This document shows, piece after piece, positions 31,501-45,320 of a stretch of 64,000 nt of DNA (the first letter of the stretch is position 1; each line of letters begins with the position of its first letter). Under the pieces are notes generated by a model. It searched no databases, was not told where the DNA came from, and worked only from the letters and a program-made list of their open reading frames with translations. The stretch is from Pempheris klunzingeri (lineage: Eukaryota; Chordata; Actinopteri; Acropomatiformes; Pempheridae), in contig NC_092020.1 of NCBI RefSeq assembly GCF_042242105.1, forward strand, positions 19,498,788 to 19,562,787, given 5' to 3'. The position numbers and the translations under genes are program-made.

Positions 31501-33789
31501 TTTCAGAGCTTACTGGGCCGAGGGAAGTGGGGGGAGATTAGATACATGGAGCTAGCGTCTGAAGTTGAGCAGTTAGTCTGCAAAATAAACTTCTGGCCCA
31601 TGGAAATTGGGTGCAGAGGATTTGTGGCAACTCAAGCCACCAGACTACTTAAGGATTTGTGACCTGGCTTTGCTTCGGGCATCAAAAGTATCAACCACAG
31701 AGAGCGAGCAAGTGTCACCACCACAAGGGATGAACTGGGAAACACTTACTTAAAATACTCGAAATACTTACCACTCTTTGTATCATGACAGTAAATACGT
31801 CTTTATGCACTCATTTTTGGGGCATTTGGGCACTTGAGCTCTAATACTTGTACCAAATTAAAGAAAAGACTTGACAATAAGTGTGTTTTTTAGGTTGATT
31901 TGGAGTAAAGTATACAAAATTTCACTCTCACCAGTTGTAATTCTTGCAGTGAAGGTATTTAAACTATATTTAGAGTGAACAGTGTTCAGTTTAAACGGAT
32001 GCTCTGCTTCACTTGCAACTATCAAGAAGAGTTTTAGGGGCTTTGTTGCGCAATCAGGCTGACTAAAAGTTTCCAACCCAATTCACACCTCAGCTCCATA
32101 TAAGAGGAGATGTCGATACGTTGCGATTTATACTTCATATTAAATCTGAAATCCAAGAGCAACTGTTGACTTGTTCTTGAAGTTTAATCAAAGCTTGAAT
32201 CTCAACTGTAATAAATGCAGCACTTCTAAGCTTTTATATTTCCATACTCATCTTTTTCACAGCAGTTAAAGGTCGAGAACAATTCAGCTGTTACATACCT
32301 TGTTAGAGGACTTGTACAACAAGCACACCTGCATCAGTGGTCGTCCAGCAATTTCTGCCTATTTGGTTGTATTTGGTTTCTTTCCCACCCATAGAAATGC
32401 AGAGACACCTTGGCTGCCTCAAGACTGACTCTCGCAGTTGAGCAGCCCACTGCAGTAACCCAAAATGACTTCCTGTGTGGTGAATAAGTAGCCTATAACC
32501 TGAGGTCTTCGCTGTTATTTCAAACAGTCAAAGTGTTGCTTGTGGACAGCTTGTTCTGGTGCATTTGTGTTCTGATTTCGCAGTTCTTCATGCCAGAATC
32601 TGCACAAAACATTTTGTGGGTACACCGTTTGTGATATGGGTACCTCGGCGTTCCCTATTTTAACTTTTGTTGTGCAGCATTTGGATTACTTTCACACAGC
32701 AGCAATTTAAAAGTTGAACATGGAAGCTGCTGGGCTATATCTGCACACCAGACCCAGACTATTTGTTCAGGAAGTCAGGGCCAAATTAGCCCACCAGTGA
32801 TACAGATATTTCTCTTCATTTGAGAAGGAACGTAGTGACATTTCAACATCTGCTCTGCCAAGTGCAAAAGGAAGCAGGGTGACATTTACTCTTTTCATTA
32901 GATCATCATATGGCCAATCCAAATTCCAATTTGGGACACTATTTTATTCAAACTTAACCTTTGAAAGTGATATTTCACTAAAGTGTAATATTTTCATGTC
33001 ATAGTATAAACACCTAATGAAGAGTCTACTGCCAATTAGTTTACACTAATAAAAACTTATTTTAAAAACCAAACACTTTGTGGTCATATCATCAGCACTC
33101 AGGTGAATAAAGGTCCAGTCAAAATGTGCGTTAATATCATCGTGGTGCTTATATGCTTCGCTGCACGACACATAGTTCAGACAATGAACTATGGCCTTAA
33201 ACTCATGCTATTAAAAGCAAGGAAAGAGGCAGAAAAATCTGCTGAATCATGTTGAGAATATTTTCAGTGTCGGCCATAAAGCTGGGTTTTATTGGCCCGT
33301 GAACGGGGCACCGTGGCAGTAGTTAGAGATATAACGGTGAGCATCACTCAGTCTTATTTAAAACCTTCCTGCCGGTCCAGGAAATGATATGGGTGATATT
33401 CCTCTTAACAGCCTCATGCTCTAACCTTCAAAAAACTGTGACCTCTAACAATTTATGCAACTCCCACACTTTAAGTTACTGAAGGTTACTTAAGAGAAAA
33501 TTACCTTATGAGAAAATGAGCCAAAGATTACACAGTTCAAGGAAAATTCTTTATCATAACTTTGGTTTTGTAGCTCCAGCCACTGTGATGTTTAAACGAT
33601 GAATGGTTTAAGTAATAATTTTGCTGTTAATTTCTCCTCTAAACGAATTCGACTGACTAGGATGTTAGTTTTCAGCCTGTATGAGATCTCCGCCATTAGC
33701 TTGGTGAGCTCTGTGTCATCATAATAAATTGAAACGATGGTAGAAACAAAACCCGAGCTGTAATAAACTGTAGCTCTTCTTGAAAAATG

Positions 33790-34640
33790 GGTTGCACTTT
33801 ATTTTAGGGGCCACTTATAAGACATAATGACTTTACTACTTTATATCAAATTAGACAAAAAAAACTAGAAATTATATGTTTTTTATTAGATGGTAAACAA
33901 ACACAGTTCTACCCTAATTAGACACCATACACCTAAATGATCTAATTAGAAACTACATATAATGCTGTAATGCACCGAAAGTATACTATACTTATCAACA
34001 CTATTTAAAGTTTTATAGTGAATAGTGAAATGGCGTTAAATGGTCTTCTATCTTCGCTCAAAGCATGTTTTACTTTAGTTTACGGTTCGTTTTTTTTTTC
34101 TTCTAATGAGCAACAAATGACCCTGTAAGAATGTAAAACTGTGCTAAAAAAGGTCAAATAAATGTGTTGTCCTCTGAGCTCTTAGTGTTTGGTCTTATTA
34201 TTATAAAGGCTTACAGATTGTGTTGTCTTTAATGACATTATCAAAGGCCCCTGTTAGCACTAAACATGGTGTCTAATTACAACATCATTTAGTAGTATGC
34301 ATATGTTATAGCATCTAACTGTAGAATATTTAGCATCTGATAGGGCATGAAATCTGATTTCTAATTAGACTAGCATCTCGTAAAATGGTGTCAAATATTG
34401 TATTAACATTTGCCGTTCTGGTTTCTAACAGTATTATTGGGTATAATGTGTCTGAGTGTGTACATTTATATGTATTTTTATCTATGTAGTGTATTTTTGG
34501 TCTATTAAGGCATTATATGTGGTTTCTAATTACTGCATAATTTAGGTGTATTGTGTTTAAATATGGTGTAACTTACTGCCTTACTAATAAAGAACATGAT
34601 ATCTCGGCTTGTAAGGTCTTATTAACAAACCCTAGAATGA
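33790..34640. mobile_element. Inverted-repeat (foldback-like) element
   Basis: A segment at 33917-33964 (ACACCTAAATGATCTAATTAG followed by AAACTACATATAATG) reappears in reverse complement at 34510-34558 (CATTATATGTGGTTTCTAAT, then TTTAGGTGTATTGTG). Between the arms the motif TCTAATTA recurs several times. Flanks carry CACTTATAAGACATAATG (left) and TTGTAAGGTCTTATTAA (right). There is no coding sequence, which fits a non-autonomous palindromic element. The ends are approximate. Confidence 0.55.
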
Positions 34641-37600
34641 ATTGCGAGCAAAAGTTCTTATGCAAATAATATCTTATTTCATTAGGATATTTCCTCAATG
34701 AGATTCTAAAAGCTGCTCTAAATGACTTGTCCTGTAAAAGATGCTGTTCATAGTGACAAATTCACAGAGAATTATAACCCCTTTCAGCTCTACAGAGGGT
34801 GTTATCTCATTATTTTTATCTTAGGTTTCAGCTAAAACTAATCTACAACACTGAAAATGTCTCAGATAAATGTTGTGCAACAGCTCCCAGACTATAGATC
34901 CACTTCAAGTGTTAGTTATTTGTGCTGTGATGCAAAACTGGCGATCACACAAAAGTTTTGGACGACTTCTCTGTGATCAGCAAATAAACTCTAGAAGTGA
35001 CTTGCCTTTGTTTTTAAACAGAGCGGCAGTATGTCAGAGTATCTTCCTGTCTGCAGCAGGTCGGAGGCCTGGCCTCCTCCAAAAAGCGCTGCAGCTGAGC
35101 ACAGGCGCACAAGGTCAGTCTCTCTCCTGTGGTTTCTTCTGCAATGGTATAGCCTGACTTCCTGTGAGAGATTACCATCTAGCCTCTCATATTCTCACTG
35201 ATGCTTATCTTTTGAGCCGCAAAACGGCAACTCCCTGAACATCTCTACACCTTGGCCCCCAGCGACGGCCCCATCGGCCTGTCAATCTGGCAGCTCATCC
35301 TGTGTCCTCAGCCCACTCCCCCCCCCATCCCGGCCCGGCCCTCCTCCCAGCAGCCAAAAAATGAGCCGCTCTCCCTTCGTCTGTCCTGGACCTGTCATTA
35401 AGAAATAAGATCCAGAGTCCCAGCCCGGAGGCCGGGGAAAACAGAGGTTGAATATGGGTGAGGTGTGTGCGTGTGAAGTTGTGTGTGACCGACATTTCAG
35501 AATTTTAATAGGTTAATACAACCTAAGTCCTTCATGTGTTCAGAGGCGTCTCACCGAAGCTAAAATCGTGATGTTGAATTCCCAGCTCCACAGGAAGGAT
35601 GCATGTGATCGCAGTGATAAACCACATTAAGTACAAGATCGTGAACACCTGCAGAGATAGTCAGTATCAGGAGGCCCTCCTGCGCACAGAATAGCCACAA
35701 AGTGACGGTAAATGTGGGCTCATACTTCCTATTCACAAAATTACCAAATTTTCACAAATTGTGTTTTAAAGACTCATGTGGGATTTATCACATTGTCATC
35801 TACACTTTGTGACTGATGAAGCACAAACGACCGTCTCATCTGAAACACATAAAACGTATGTCTAAAACTCTGGGGGAACAGGCCATATGTCTTATGTGCA
35901 TTTGTTTTCTTCAGCCATTCTAGCAATTTTTGAATGGTAATGTCTTTCTGTACAGTGTGTACAGACATTCTTGGTGTCCAGAGGATGAATCCTAAAGACT
36001 TTGGCGATCCGAACTGTAGTAACTTTGGTGATTGCCTAACATTTCATCTACTGCCAACATCAGGTGAAAAATTGAATCCAATAGTTAAACATTCCCATTA
36101 GTCTCAGCTGTACTTTATGTTTAATGCTAACTGGAAAATGTTAGCATGTTAACATGCTGCTGATGTTTTGCAGGTGTAATATTTATTTATTTATGTTAAA
36201 TAAATGATGAATTATTAAATTATTTTTTGCCTGTTCGCAGGTTGAAAAGCTGAGACTTGATAATTGTTCAGACGTGGGGATAACAATCCAAACTTTCTCA
36301 TCAAAAGCTTCTTTATACTCAAGAATTGGGTTACACTCCTTTGCACAAGTGATGGAAGTAATGGTGTGAAGACATTTATATGACTGCTCTAGTTGTATTG
36401 TATTGTATACTCGGTCACCTGCAGCTGTGTTTTCTAATCTACAGTATATAAGAGAGGGATGAGATAGTGTCACACAGCCAGATAGATAAGATCAGAAAGA
36501 GGGAGAGGGCAGGCGATCTGGCCAGTCTGGCTATCTCTCTGGTGAGAGTGTGATTCAGCAGCGTGAATAATTAAAGCTGGGAGCAGTGATAGAAATCTGT
36601 AGACGCCAGGGTCGGATAATACTGGACGGATATCAGGGGCCTTTGGTGCGGGGAGGTAGCGGCTGAGACGACATTAGTCACTCTCCCTGTGCCCCGGGCA
36701 GCCGTCAGGGCAACGTGCTGAAGGTCAGGAGATGATGGATGGACAGACACCGGCGGTGGCTCACAGCTGAAGTTGACTAGAAAACGAATGTCCTGTACAT
36801 GAAATATTAGCCTCATTGAGGAAGATACCTGATCTGATACTGCAGCAATGTGTCATGGCTTTGTGAACTTTGTGAAGAGCTATTGTCCATCAGCTTGAAA
36901 TGAAATCTGTGACAATGAGAGGTGAAAATAAGGAGAAAAATGTGTTTTTTTCATTAGGAGAGGAAGCTCATGGGTGATGTTTCCTCACACTTTCAGATTG
37001 TCAAGAATCTCCAAAATGACTCATTTGCCATTTGACTTACTGTATTTAATCATCAAATTATTCCTCATAATCACACCTTGAGGAGTGAAAAGTATTATAT
37101 TGCATTGCTTGGTCTGTGTTTGTGTGCTGTTGTTTGAAGGGTCACGCTGAAAGTTCAGTTTTTCTTCCCCCCCCCCTCCAAATGTTGTCATTGTTCTTTG
37201 TTTCTCTCATCTGCACCAGCAGTCTTTCATGTTAGCTGCACAGAAACGCAGGAAAGTCAGCCATGAGTGTGAACGTTTGGAGGAGGATGTGTTATTTTTG
37301 AAGACAAGTCCTCAGCAATCACCCGCAACTTCGTACTCACCGACTGTTTTATTCATAGGTTTATAAAAACAAAAATTCATAGTGTTTGTCTTGCAAATGA
37401 TGCTGCTCCAAATATAGGCCGTGGGTAGATGTCACAGCCTGCAAAAGTTGTGCTGAAACGAGCCTCTGTATGAACCCTAGCACAATAAGGCATCCTCTTC
37501 CTCTCCTGGCGTTACTGTAATACTGTAGGTTTCTCTCTCTCAGTCTTCTGCATACACTGCTCCATTCATTATAACGGTAGCAGCCTCAGTGATGGCAAGG

Positions 37601-39966
37601 AGCCTCATATTCAGGTCAACACACAGCCAGCCACGATTCCTTGATTATTCCTTATTTATCCCAGTCATTCCCCCTGCTGTGGTGTGGAGTCTCAGGAAGA
37701 TGTGTGTCTGAGTGAGAGAAGTCAGGGCTAATGAGCTGAGAGCTAGCCTGCTGGTCGTTAGCAGGCTTGGAGCTGAGCTTCACCCCACTCAGAAGGCACA
37801 TTCAAATCATCAGCAGCCCAGCATCTTATCCAGGCCAATTCAAGCCAATAATGCATGCTAGTAATGATAATGTGGAGGTGTTTACTGTTTTGTTTATGAG
37901 GATTTGAACACCAAATGTGCATCGATTAAAGTCTCATACATAGCGAAGATATGATTTCAATTTTGCATTGTAATTATTTTTCTAATGCCACCATCTGTGT
38001 ACATAGCAAGACCTCACTTAAATTGCATCCACGTTTCCTTGATTTGCGTCTTTTCTTTGCTGCTGAGAATGCTTTACAGACCCAAAGAGAGAGAGGAAAT
38101 GACGAGATATGTTTATGGTAGCAGCTAATGTGGTTGCCATGTGAGTGCTTGTAATGTTGATATTGTTGTAACCCAGCATTTTCTATAAGAGGTCAGATAA
38201 ATAAGCCAATGCTGTACAATAGGCATTACACACATCTGTAGGAGGGTGCTGTAAATGAGGTTCATAACTTAACAAAACACCATTAGAATTAATAAATATA
38301 ATTTAGGTTCCCTCACACATAAAAGTTATTTATAGAAAAGCATAAAATGGACACTCACACTTACTGTTTCTCTGCCACCTTGTTGTATGATGTATGGGCC
38401 GAGTAAATTAACATTATGATGTTTCCTCCTCACTCCTCGAACCAGCAATAAGAGTTTTGGGATGACCTTCAACTTCCTCGTTCAAGCGAGGATCAGAGAG
38501 CAAAGAAATATCAAATTAGAGACTTGAGATGTACCCAAAGAGTCCACAGTCATGCTACCAGCTCCATGAAACTGCACTTAGACACAGTGGTGCTTTAAGC
38601 TAAATGCAGCCATGATAAAATGTGCACAAAAACAATGCTAACATGCTTAGATTAAGCAGATATAATGTTTATATATTCAACTGAAAGTTCAGCAGAATTG
38701 TCTTATCTTCTGAAAAAAAAATGCATTACTATTTTATTAGTCTATCGATTATATAGTTGGTTGCAAAGCATGATATCAAACATATGTATCTAAATATGAG
38801 TGAGAATCATCAGAATTTATTGCAGGATTTTGTTAATTTACCATCTAAAATCTGTAAAAATCAGCACACAAAAACACAAAAAATATCTTGACATGATTTC
38901 ACGATCATTCTATATAAAAAAAAATGCATCTAAGCAACAACAAAAAAGCGGCAGATTTTTCTGAGAATCGTACCATGTGCATTAATTTCCTCTTCATGTG
39001 GTGCACGTGGCAAACAGTCGTATGACTCTCATCTATGCTCCATCTTCATCAGCATGTGTCAGTTCAAATAAATCAACTGAACACAATGTTATTCACTTAC
39101 AGATTCACTTGAAAGCACAAAGCACCTGCAGTTCATGTTTAATAGCCATAAAATGGCTGCATTTATACCTTCATGTTGAAAAATAGCTACAACTTACTTA
39201 GAGAATATAAATTCACATTAACATAATAAATACAATGCACGTTAATGAATTCATTGAATAAGAATGTGGGATTTGATTTTAGTGTTTAGTTCAAACTTTC
39301 TGTGGGGCAGCAGCTTGCTTTGTGGCCACAGTTCAGTTTAGTCAGAAAAATAGAGGGAAAAAAACCCAGTCGCCTTCATTTTGATTCGATTTTATTTGTC
39401 GAATAAAGGTTTGTCTCATTAGAGAATTTATTCTCTAGCTGTAGCACTGATGATTAGGTAGGATCATTAACCACAACCAGAACACACTGGCGTACTCAAA
39501 AAGCAACACCAAGTATCAGACATATATGATTTTATTCAAGACAGACAGACAAACAAATTAACAAACAAACAAACAGGGGCTTTCAAAGTTTTTTCTGTCA
39601 TGCCCCTTTTGGAAGCTGAAATACTTACTCTACTAATCGTATGTTGGTGGTTTAATCTGAAGCTCCTCCTGTCCACCTGTCTGAACCCCAGTTGCTCCGT
39701 TTTGGTCAGTGGTCAGGTCTTCACCATGCAAGGTAACTCCAGTTTGCAAGCTTGTGTGTGAATGGGAGAAAAAAAGGCAGAGCTGTAAATCACTATGTAA
39801 AAAATGCTGCACAAATCCATCATGACTGCAAGAACAGCACATAATTTTACTTAACGTACAAGCCAAGAAAAGTTCAGAAAACTTTGCAGAAACTAGAGCG
39901 GTCACAATTCTTTTACCCTTTGGTCAAATTACATTAGTTAGTAAAAGAGCTAAATCTCTATGGGCT
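34641..39966. other. Gene desert, no gene seen
   Basis: No ORF in this stretch has recognisable protein content. A block of less AT-rich, complex sequence at about 37620-37880 (repeated TAATG and GAGCTGAG-like words, no simple repeats) looks like a conserved non-coding candidate, but nothing here proves it. A C-run with GC-rich flanks lies near 35320. Confidence 0.45.
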
Positions 39967-39989
39967 GCACACACACACACACACACACA
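39967..39989. repeat. (CA)n microsatellite
   Basis: About eleven CA units without interruption. Confidence 0.9.
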
Positions 39990-40661
39990 TTATACACATA
40001 CACACTAAGTGGGAGCATTGCTCTAGCAATTCCAAATGAGCAACAGTGGGACCAGGAATAATGGATGAGCAGCAGCATGGTCAAGTCTAATTACTGCAAC
40101 CTCTGGACCATTGAATCCTGGTCCTTACTTTCTTGGCCACCTCTGGTTCGGTCACATGTATAATAGCCTGTTGGGAGAGCAGGCATCAGTCTCCCTGTGC
40201 TGCTGCAGTTCAGACAGTTCACAGTTCAGGTCCTCTCCCCGTCTGCGGCCTCCGGTAAATGTGGCTCTGCATCACCCTGAACACAATCCATCCCCATTAA
40301 CTTCAAGCAGGTGGAGCCTATTTCATCCTCATTGCCTACAGTGTCTGAGTCCGACAGCCACTCCATTCATATAATCCACGGATGTCGATGTGTTATGCCC
40401 CGCTCACGAGGTTCAAGCGGTTTAAAGGACACGACGGGGCAGAGAATGGAAGTTAATTGACTGTGTGATGACTGTAATGAGTTGATCCCGGCCTGAGTGT
40501 GAAAACCATCAAGAGATCGTCTGCAGACTGTGAAACTTACAGCTGCAATTAGGGAGTAACATTTATCACAGCTGCAAACAGGAAATGTACCACTGATGAA
40601 AATTATGAATGACAATACACTGAGGATGCTCACATTACGATTTAACGGCTGCTTGAAATAT

Positions 40662-40717
40662 TAAGATAAGATAAAATAGATAGATATTCCTTTATTAGTC
40701 CCACAATGGGAAAATGT
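40662..40717. repeat. Short retroelement-like fragment
   Basis: AAGATAAGATAAAATAGATAG followed by CTTTATTAGTCCCACAATGG resembles the 'TTTATTGATCCC' end fragment found very often in fish genomes, probably the 3' end of a non-LTR retrotransposon. Only about 55 bases remain. Confidence 0.4.
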
Positions 40718-42604
40718 AGTTATCTAATAATAGTAATGAGATAAAGCCTATAGTGAAAACATCTCAGTGGGATCGATTCAATGTTGATTTTGGTCGTTTT
40801 GCAGGATTTATTGACAAAAAGAATATAAAATATCACAATATCTGTTGAATAAAGTATTAATCAACTAGCTAATAAAGTCGCCTCTTAGAATATTCAAACA
40901 AATTATTTCCAGAATTTGTTTGTTTGTTTTCTAAGAAACTGAGAGCAACTTCCTTTTCCTGTAGCATTTTTATTTTTCACTCACTACAGCTTTATTAAGA
41001 TTTTTTTTTTTACATCACAGAACTGCAGCACAATATGAAAGGAGCTGTATTAAATTATCTGAGCTGTGGTTTACTTATGTAACATGTGGTGGGGGTCGAT
41101 GCTGTGAACAGTGCGGTGATCACCTGCATACTCATCCTGCTTGTTTATCTACATTTCTTACTCGTGCTTTTCACGGCGCATTTGGTTAGATTGTTTGTGG
41201 GTTGTCATAGATTATAGAGGCAATCTCAGAGGAAATACAAAACCATGCATACTATAGATGCTCTTGTCACGATGCTGTTCAGAATATCTCACAAACACTG
41301 AGTGTGAGAGCTGCTTATCTAACTTACAGAACATATTACAGTAGTGTTGGTGCACAAAAAGGGGTTGTGCCGACTCCACTGGAGGAGTCAGTGGAGTGTA
41401 GTAAATTAGATGCATTTTCTTATTTGCAGTCGCCACTTGGTGGTGCCAGTAATCACACATCTTTCATCCCCCTGGTTCACTCAGCAAACATATTCAGCAA
41501 TAAAATATTGTTAGATTTTGAGGTGGAATAATCAGATTCTGTTATCTGAAACTGTTTTAGTCAAATACAGTACTGTGTGTGATACGGGGTGGCCAAGATA
41601 GGAAAATATAACTAAAGGATGTTTTCTCTGTGAACAGCTGTAAAATCTACAGTCATTTTGTAAAGGGCACTTTCACAAAGAAGACAGAATAAAGTGATGC
41701 ATGACTGTGGATAAAGTAAAATCAGTTATACTTTTTTCTGTTTTTATAGCTGTCTCAGTGTGATAAGAAAACAGTGACAGTCCCAGGTGATCCAGCACTG
41801 AACAATAAAACGTTTTATTGAAAGACTTTCATCAACAAAGTGTGTAAATTGTCTTTGAAACGGAGCAGGTGCGAGACTCCTTCTCCTGTAAGTATAGAGA
41901 CCGTCTCTGAACTCGTCTGCTGTGACCAGATGAGGCTTTCCTTCCCCTGAGTAACACACACGCACACAAAGATGGCCGACCTCAAAGGCAGAGGGAGAGA
42001 GAGGGAGTTTGTCAACTTTGAAGCAGGTTTGGTATTTCTGGTCTAGTGCTTCTAAATTGGAAAGGTTGCGGTGTTACAGTTATTTTGTTCATGGAAGCCT
42101 CTTGTGGTACAATTTAACCACTCGAAGCCGAGGATGGAAAGAAGCCGTGACTGACCTGTCTCATTATATTATCAGGTCACTGACCATAAGTCTTAATTCA
42201 AACAGTCACTGTAAGTGTTGTACTATGAAACGAATCTGTGCAGGTATTTTCTTTTATGCTAAAGTGGTCTACCTGAACACAAACCTTTGAAGATTTGATC
42301 CTAAATGTTGAATCAGTATTATAGAAAGACAATACTGACTTTAGCCATGACATTTTGATTTGTTACATGAGGCTACATTGCTTACTAGAGCAGCTGCACA
42401 GAACAGCAAGAAGAAAAGGTATGCTTAAATGCTTTAGTCATTCATCAAATGAAAAATACCAGTCATAACATTTAGAGTGAATAACTACAATCATAAAATT
42501 CTGCACCAAATAGCTGAAGGTTTTTCTTCAGGCATCTTCTGTCCTCAGTAAAAACACAATAGAAAGTAAAATAATCATTGAAATGGCATGCTGAATAAAT
42601 CTGC

Positions 42605-42935
42605 AGTTTTTAATAGGAATAGTCCAACATTTTGGGCAACAACTGTTTTGCTTTTTTGCCAAAGGTTAGAGAAGATTGATACCCTTGTAGTGAATCTACA
42701 ACCAGCAGCCGGCTTACTTAGCTTGGCACAGAGACAGGCACAAATCTCTGTCGAGATTTACAAAAAAAAAGAAGAAAATCCACCTTCTAGTACCAAAAAC
42801 CTCACCAATTAACATGTTATATCTTCTTTGTGCAACTTGTACAAAACCCGAAGTGTAAAATACTTTCAGACAGAGTCAGGGTGGCCATTTCCCCTGTTTC
42901 CAGTCTTTATGCTAAGCTAAGCTAATAGGCTACTA
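42605..42935. repeat. Teleost interspersed repeat, copy 2, with an inverted partial copy
   Basis: The first part (42605-42863) carries AACATTTTGGGCAACA, GAAGATTGATACCC, CAGCAGCCGGCTTACTTAGC and CCGAAGTGTAAAA in the order seen in this family. At 42870-42935 the words CCCTGTTTCCAGTCTTTATG and GCTAAGCTAAGCTAATAG are the reverse complement of an internal block. The two parts therefore lie head to head. A run of AGCTAGC words follows to about 43000. Confidence 0.6.
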
Positions 42936-43600
42936 GCGCCAGCTGTCTAGAAGTGTCTAGAAGCCACCAAGGCTAACAATTTAGCTAGCTAGCCAGCTAG
43001 CGGGTAACATAACATCATTTAGTTAGTCATTATTTTGTTATTCATGCAGGAAATGTGAGGCCATAAAATCAAGGATAACTCTATATAACTAATAATTTAC
43101 AATATCAACTTACCATCTACCAAATAATTACCTTCCAAGGCCTCTGCCATTTCTCAAAACATCAGCATGTCACAGTGTTTGTGATAGTGTTCATGTGGGC
43201 TCTTATTGTGAACACGATAAACACGACCCCATTTTAAGGCACTAACAAACACGTGAGGTAAGGTGAGGTAAAGAGGGTTTATTTCGTGTCCCTTGCAGGG
43301 ACAAGGTGGAAGGAGCAGTCTTTAGGCTGGTGAAGGCTGGAGTTGCCACGAGGGTTAGCAGGCAAGCAGGTACGCAGGCAGATAAGAGATGATCCTGAGG
43401 CACAAGGAAAAACAGTAAGTGACGGGCTGGGAAACAACATGAGGAATATTGCAGAACGGCCTGAAGCGTGACTACCACTGTGGCTGAGGCAACGATCTGG
43501 CGCTGAGTGGGAGAGGAGCTGGGGTAGATATGCTGGGGAAGTGATGAGCTGATGGAAGTCAGATGTGCAGGATCCAGGTGAGTGAGCAGCAGGACAGGAA

Positions 43601-43627
43601 CAACACACACACACACACACACTCGCT

Positions 43628-43659
<32 letters not shown>
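43601..43659. repeat. Interrupted (CA)n microsatellite
   Basis: Two CA tracts separated by ACTCGCTCAAA. They explain the Cys-Val runs in the minus-strand open frames at 43.2-43.75 kb, which are not genes. Confidence 0.9.
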
Positions 43660-43661
<2 letters not shown>

Positions 43662-44589
43662 GGGACCAACAGGGGACACAAACAGAAGGGGAAGCACAGA
43701 AACATGAGGGAAGATACTGGGACAACGTGACAGTGGTATTAATCTTCTCATCTAACTCTCAACAAAAAAGTGAATGTGTATTCCCAAAATGTTAACTTAA
43801 GTACAGTAGAATTAAAGTCTGCAGCATGACATGTAAAAAGTCAAAGCTTGATTAATGTGTGTCTCAGATCAGCTATTTTAGCTATTATATATATCTATCT
43901 CAGCTATTTTGGCCACACACAGTAGAGAAAGAATACAACTTTCTTCCACCGGTAATGACTTTAAGGCAGCAAACAATGAGATCGATCAGGATATAGCTTT
44001 AAGCCACCTTTCCCCCGAGGGAAATACTTCAGTAAAGAGTGGAGGAGAAGGAGGAGGGAGAATTTATGGACCAGAGCAGAAAAGGAGGTTGAGGAGATGC
44101 TAAATGTGCACCACAGATTTAGCCCCTTCAAAAGGAATCTGTGTCACATCTGATAACAGAGCCATAACTGGGTATTTTGTGTATCTTTTGGTGAGTGTGA
44201 AAAAAATAGTCAAATTAAACTGATGTATCTGTTTCTTTGTCTGAAAATAGGAACTCATTCATGCGATTTGAGAAACAATGACTTCCTGCTTCTTCCATCC
44301 TTCCTGGATTAATACTTCATGAGTTTCCAAACTCTTCCTCCTGGGACTGAAGGAAAAGTGCAGCAACTGTGCAGCAATCATAAAAAAACATTGGTAGTGC
44401 CACAATGGCTTCATCTGCACATGACAGGCTGAAGAAGTTTTTGAAGCTGACTACATAGTGAAGTTTTCTATGCAAAACCCTGTCCTACATATTCGAAACA
44501 GCTCTGAGTAAAGCCATGAAATTATTACATCAAACTCAGACATCAGTGTGCTCTTATTCTTACTTCTGCTTGTTTATGGAGGAATAAGG

Positions 44590-45320
44590 AGGGGTTCAAC
44601 ATTTTAGAAAATATACAAGTTTGCTTTTTACCACAGAAAATCAATATCACTGACAAACAGGGTGCATAGTGTGCACATCCAAAAAAAACTTGGAGCCAGG
44701 TGCAGGATTAAAAAGCAAACTAAAGGCAGGAATGGAGCAAAGGATTCGTAATAATAGCTCTGACATATTTTGATTTAATTTCTAATGTTAATTAATGCAC
44801 TCTGCAGATCTTCTGTTAAAATAGATATCACTCTCATGCCATTAGCTTAGCTCAGCATAAAGACTGAAAGCAGGGGGAAACAGCTAGCCTAGCTCTGTCC
44901 AGTGATAAGGTCTTGACTATCCAGGATTTTTAAAGCTCAGTACTTGATCATATAAATGCAAAGCTCAGTCAGAGCATAGACCAACATTACGGAAATCAGG
45001 ATTTCATTTCGCTTTAGCTTTAGGTAGATTATTAACGGTGTAGGCTGGGGAAAGTCATGAAGGACATTAGATGTTTAGTTTTGAGGGAGCCGTCTCTGAT
45101 TCGCCTCTGCGTCTATTGAGTTGACAGTTGGCGGGAAAAATACTTTACATGTATTTCAACATGTGCCTGTAACAGGCTGATTTGGTACGCATTGTGTATT
45201 TGTTTATGCACGCTAACTAATTAACATGTATGTCCTGTTTCTTTGAGGTGAAAAACTGACAAGTTGCCAGGCTATGTTTTGGCCATGAGCAGTGACTTCC
45301 TGCTGTGAGTTTTAGAGGTG
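44590..45320 (+). repeat. Teleost interspersed repeat, copy 3, broken up
   Basis: Blocks in family order: TTCAACATTTTAGAAAATA at 44597; TATCACTCTCATGCC and TTAGCTTAGCTCAGCATAAA at 44825-44862, followed by AGACTGAAAGCAGGGGGAAA; and GCAGTGACTTCCTGCTG near 45290. Unrelated DNA separates the first two blocks, so the copy is old and interrupted. Confidence 0.55.

Noticed and set aside
43242..43751. A 169-codon minus-strand open frame
   Set aside because: It runs through the (CA)n microsatellite, giving Cys-Val runs, and has no domain-like sequence.
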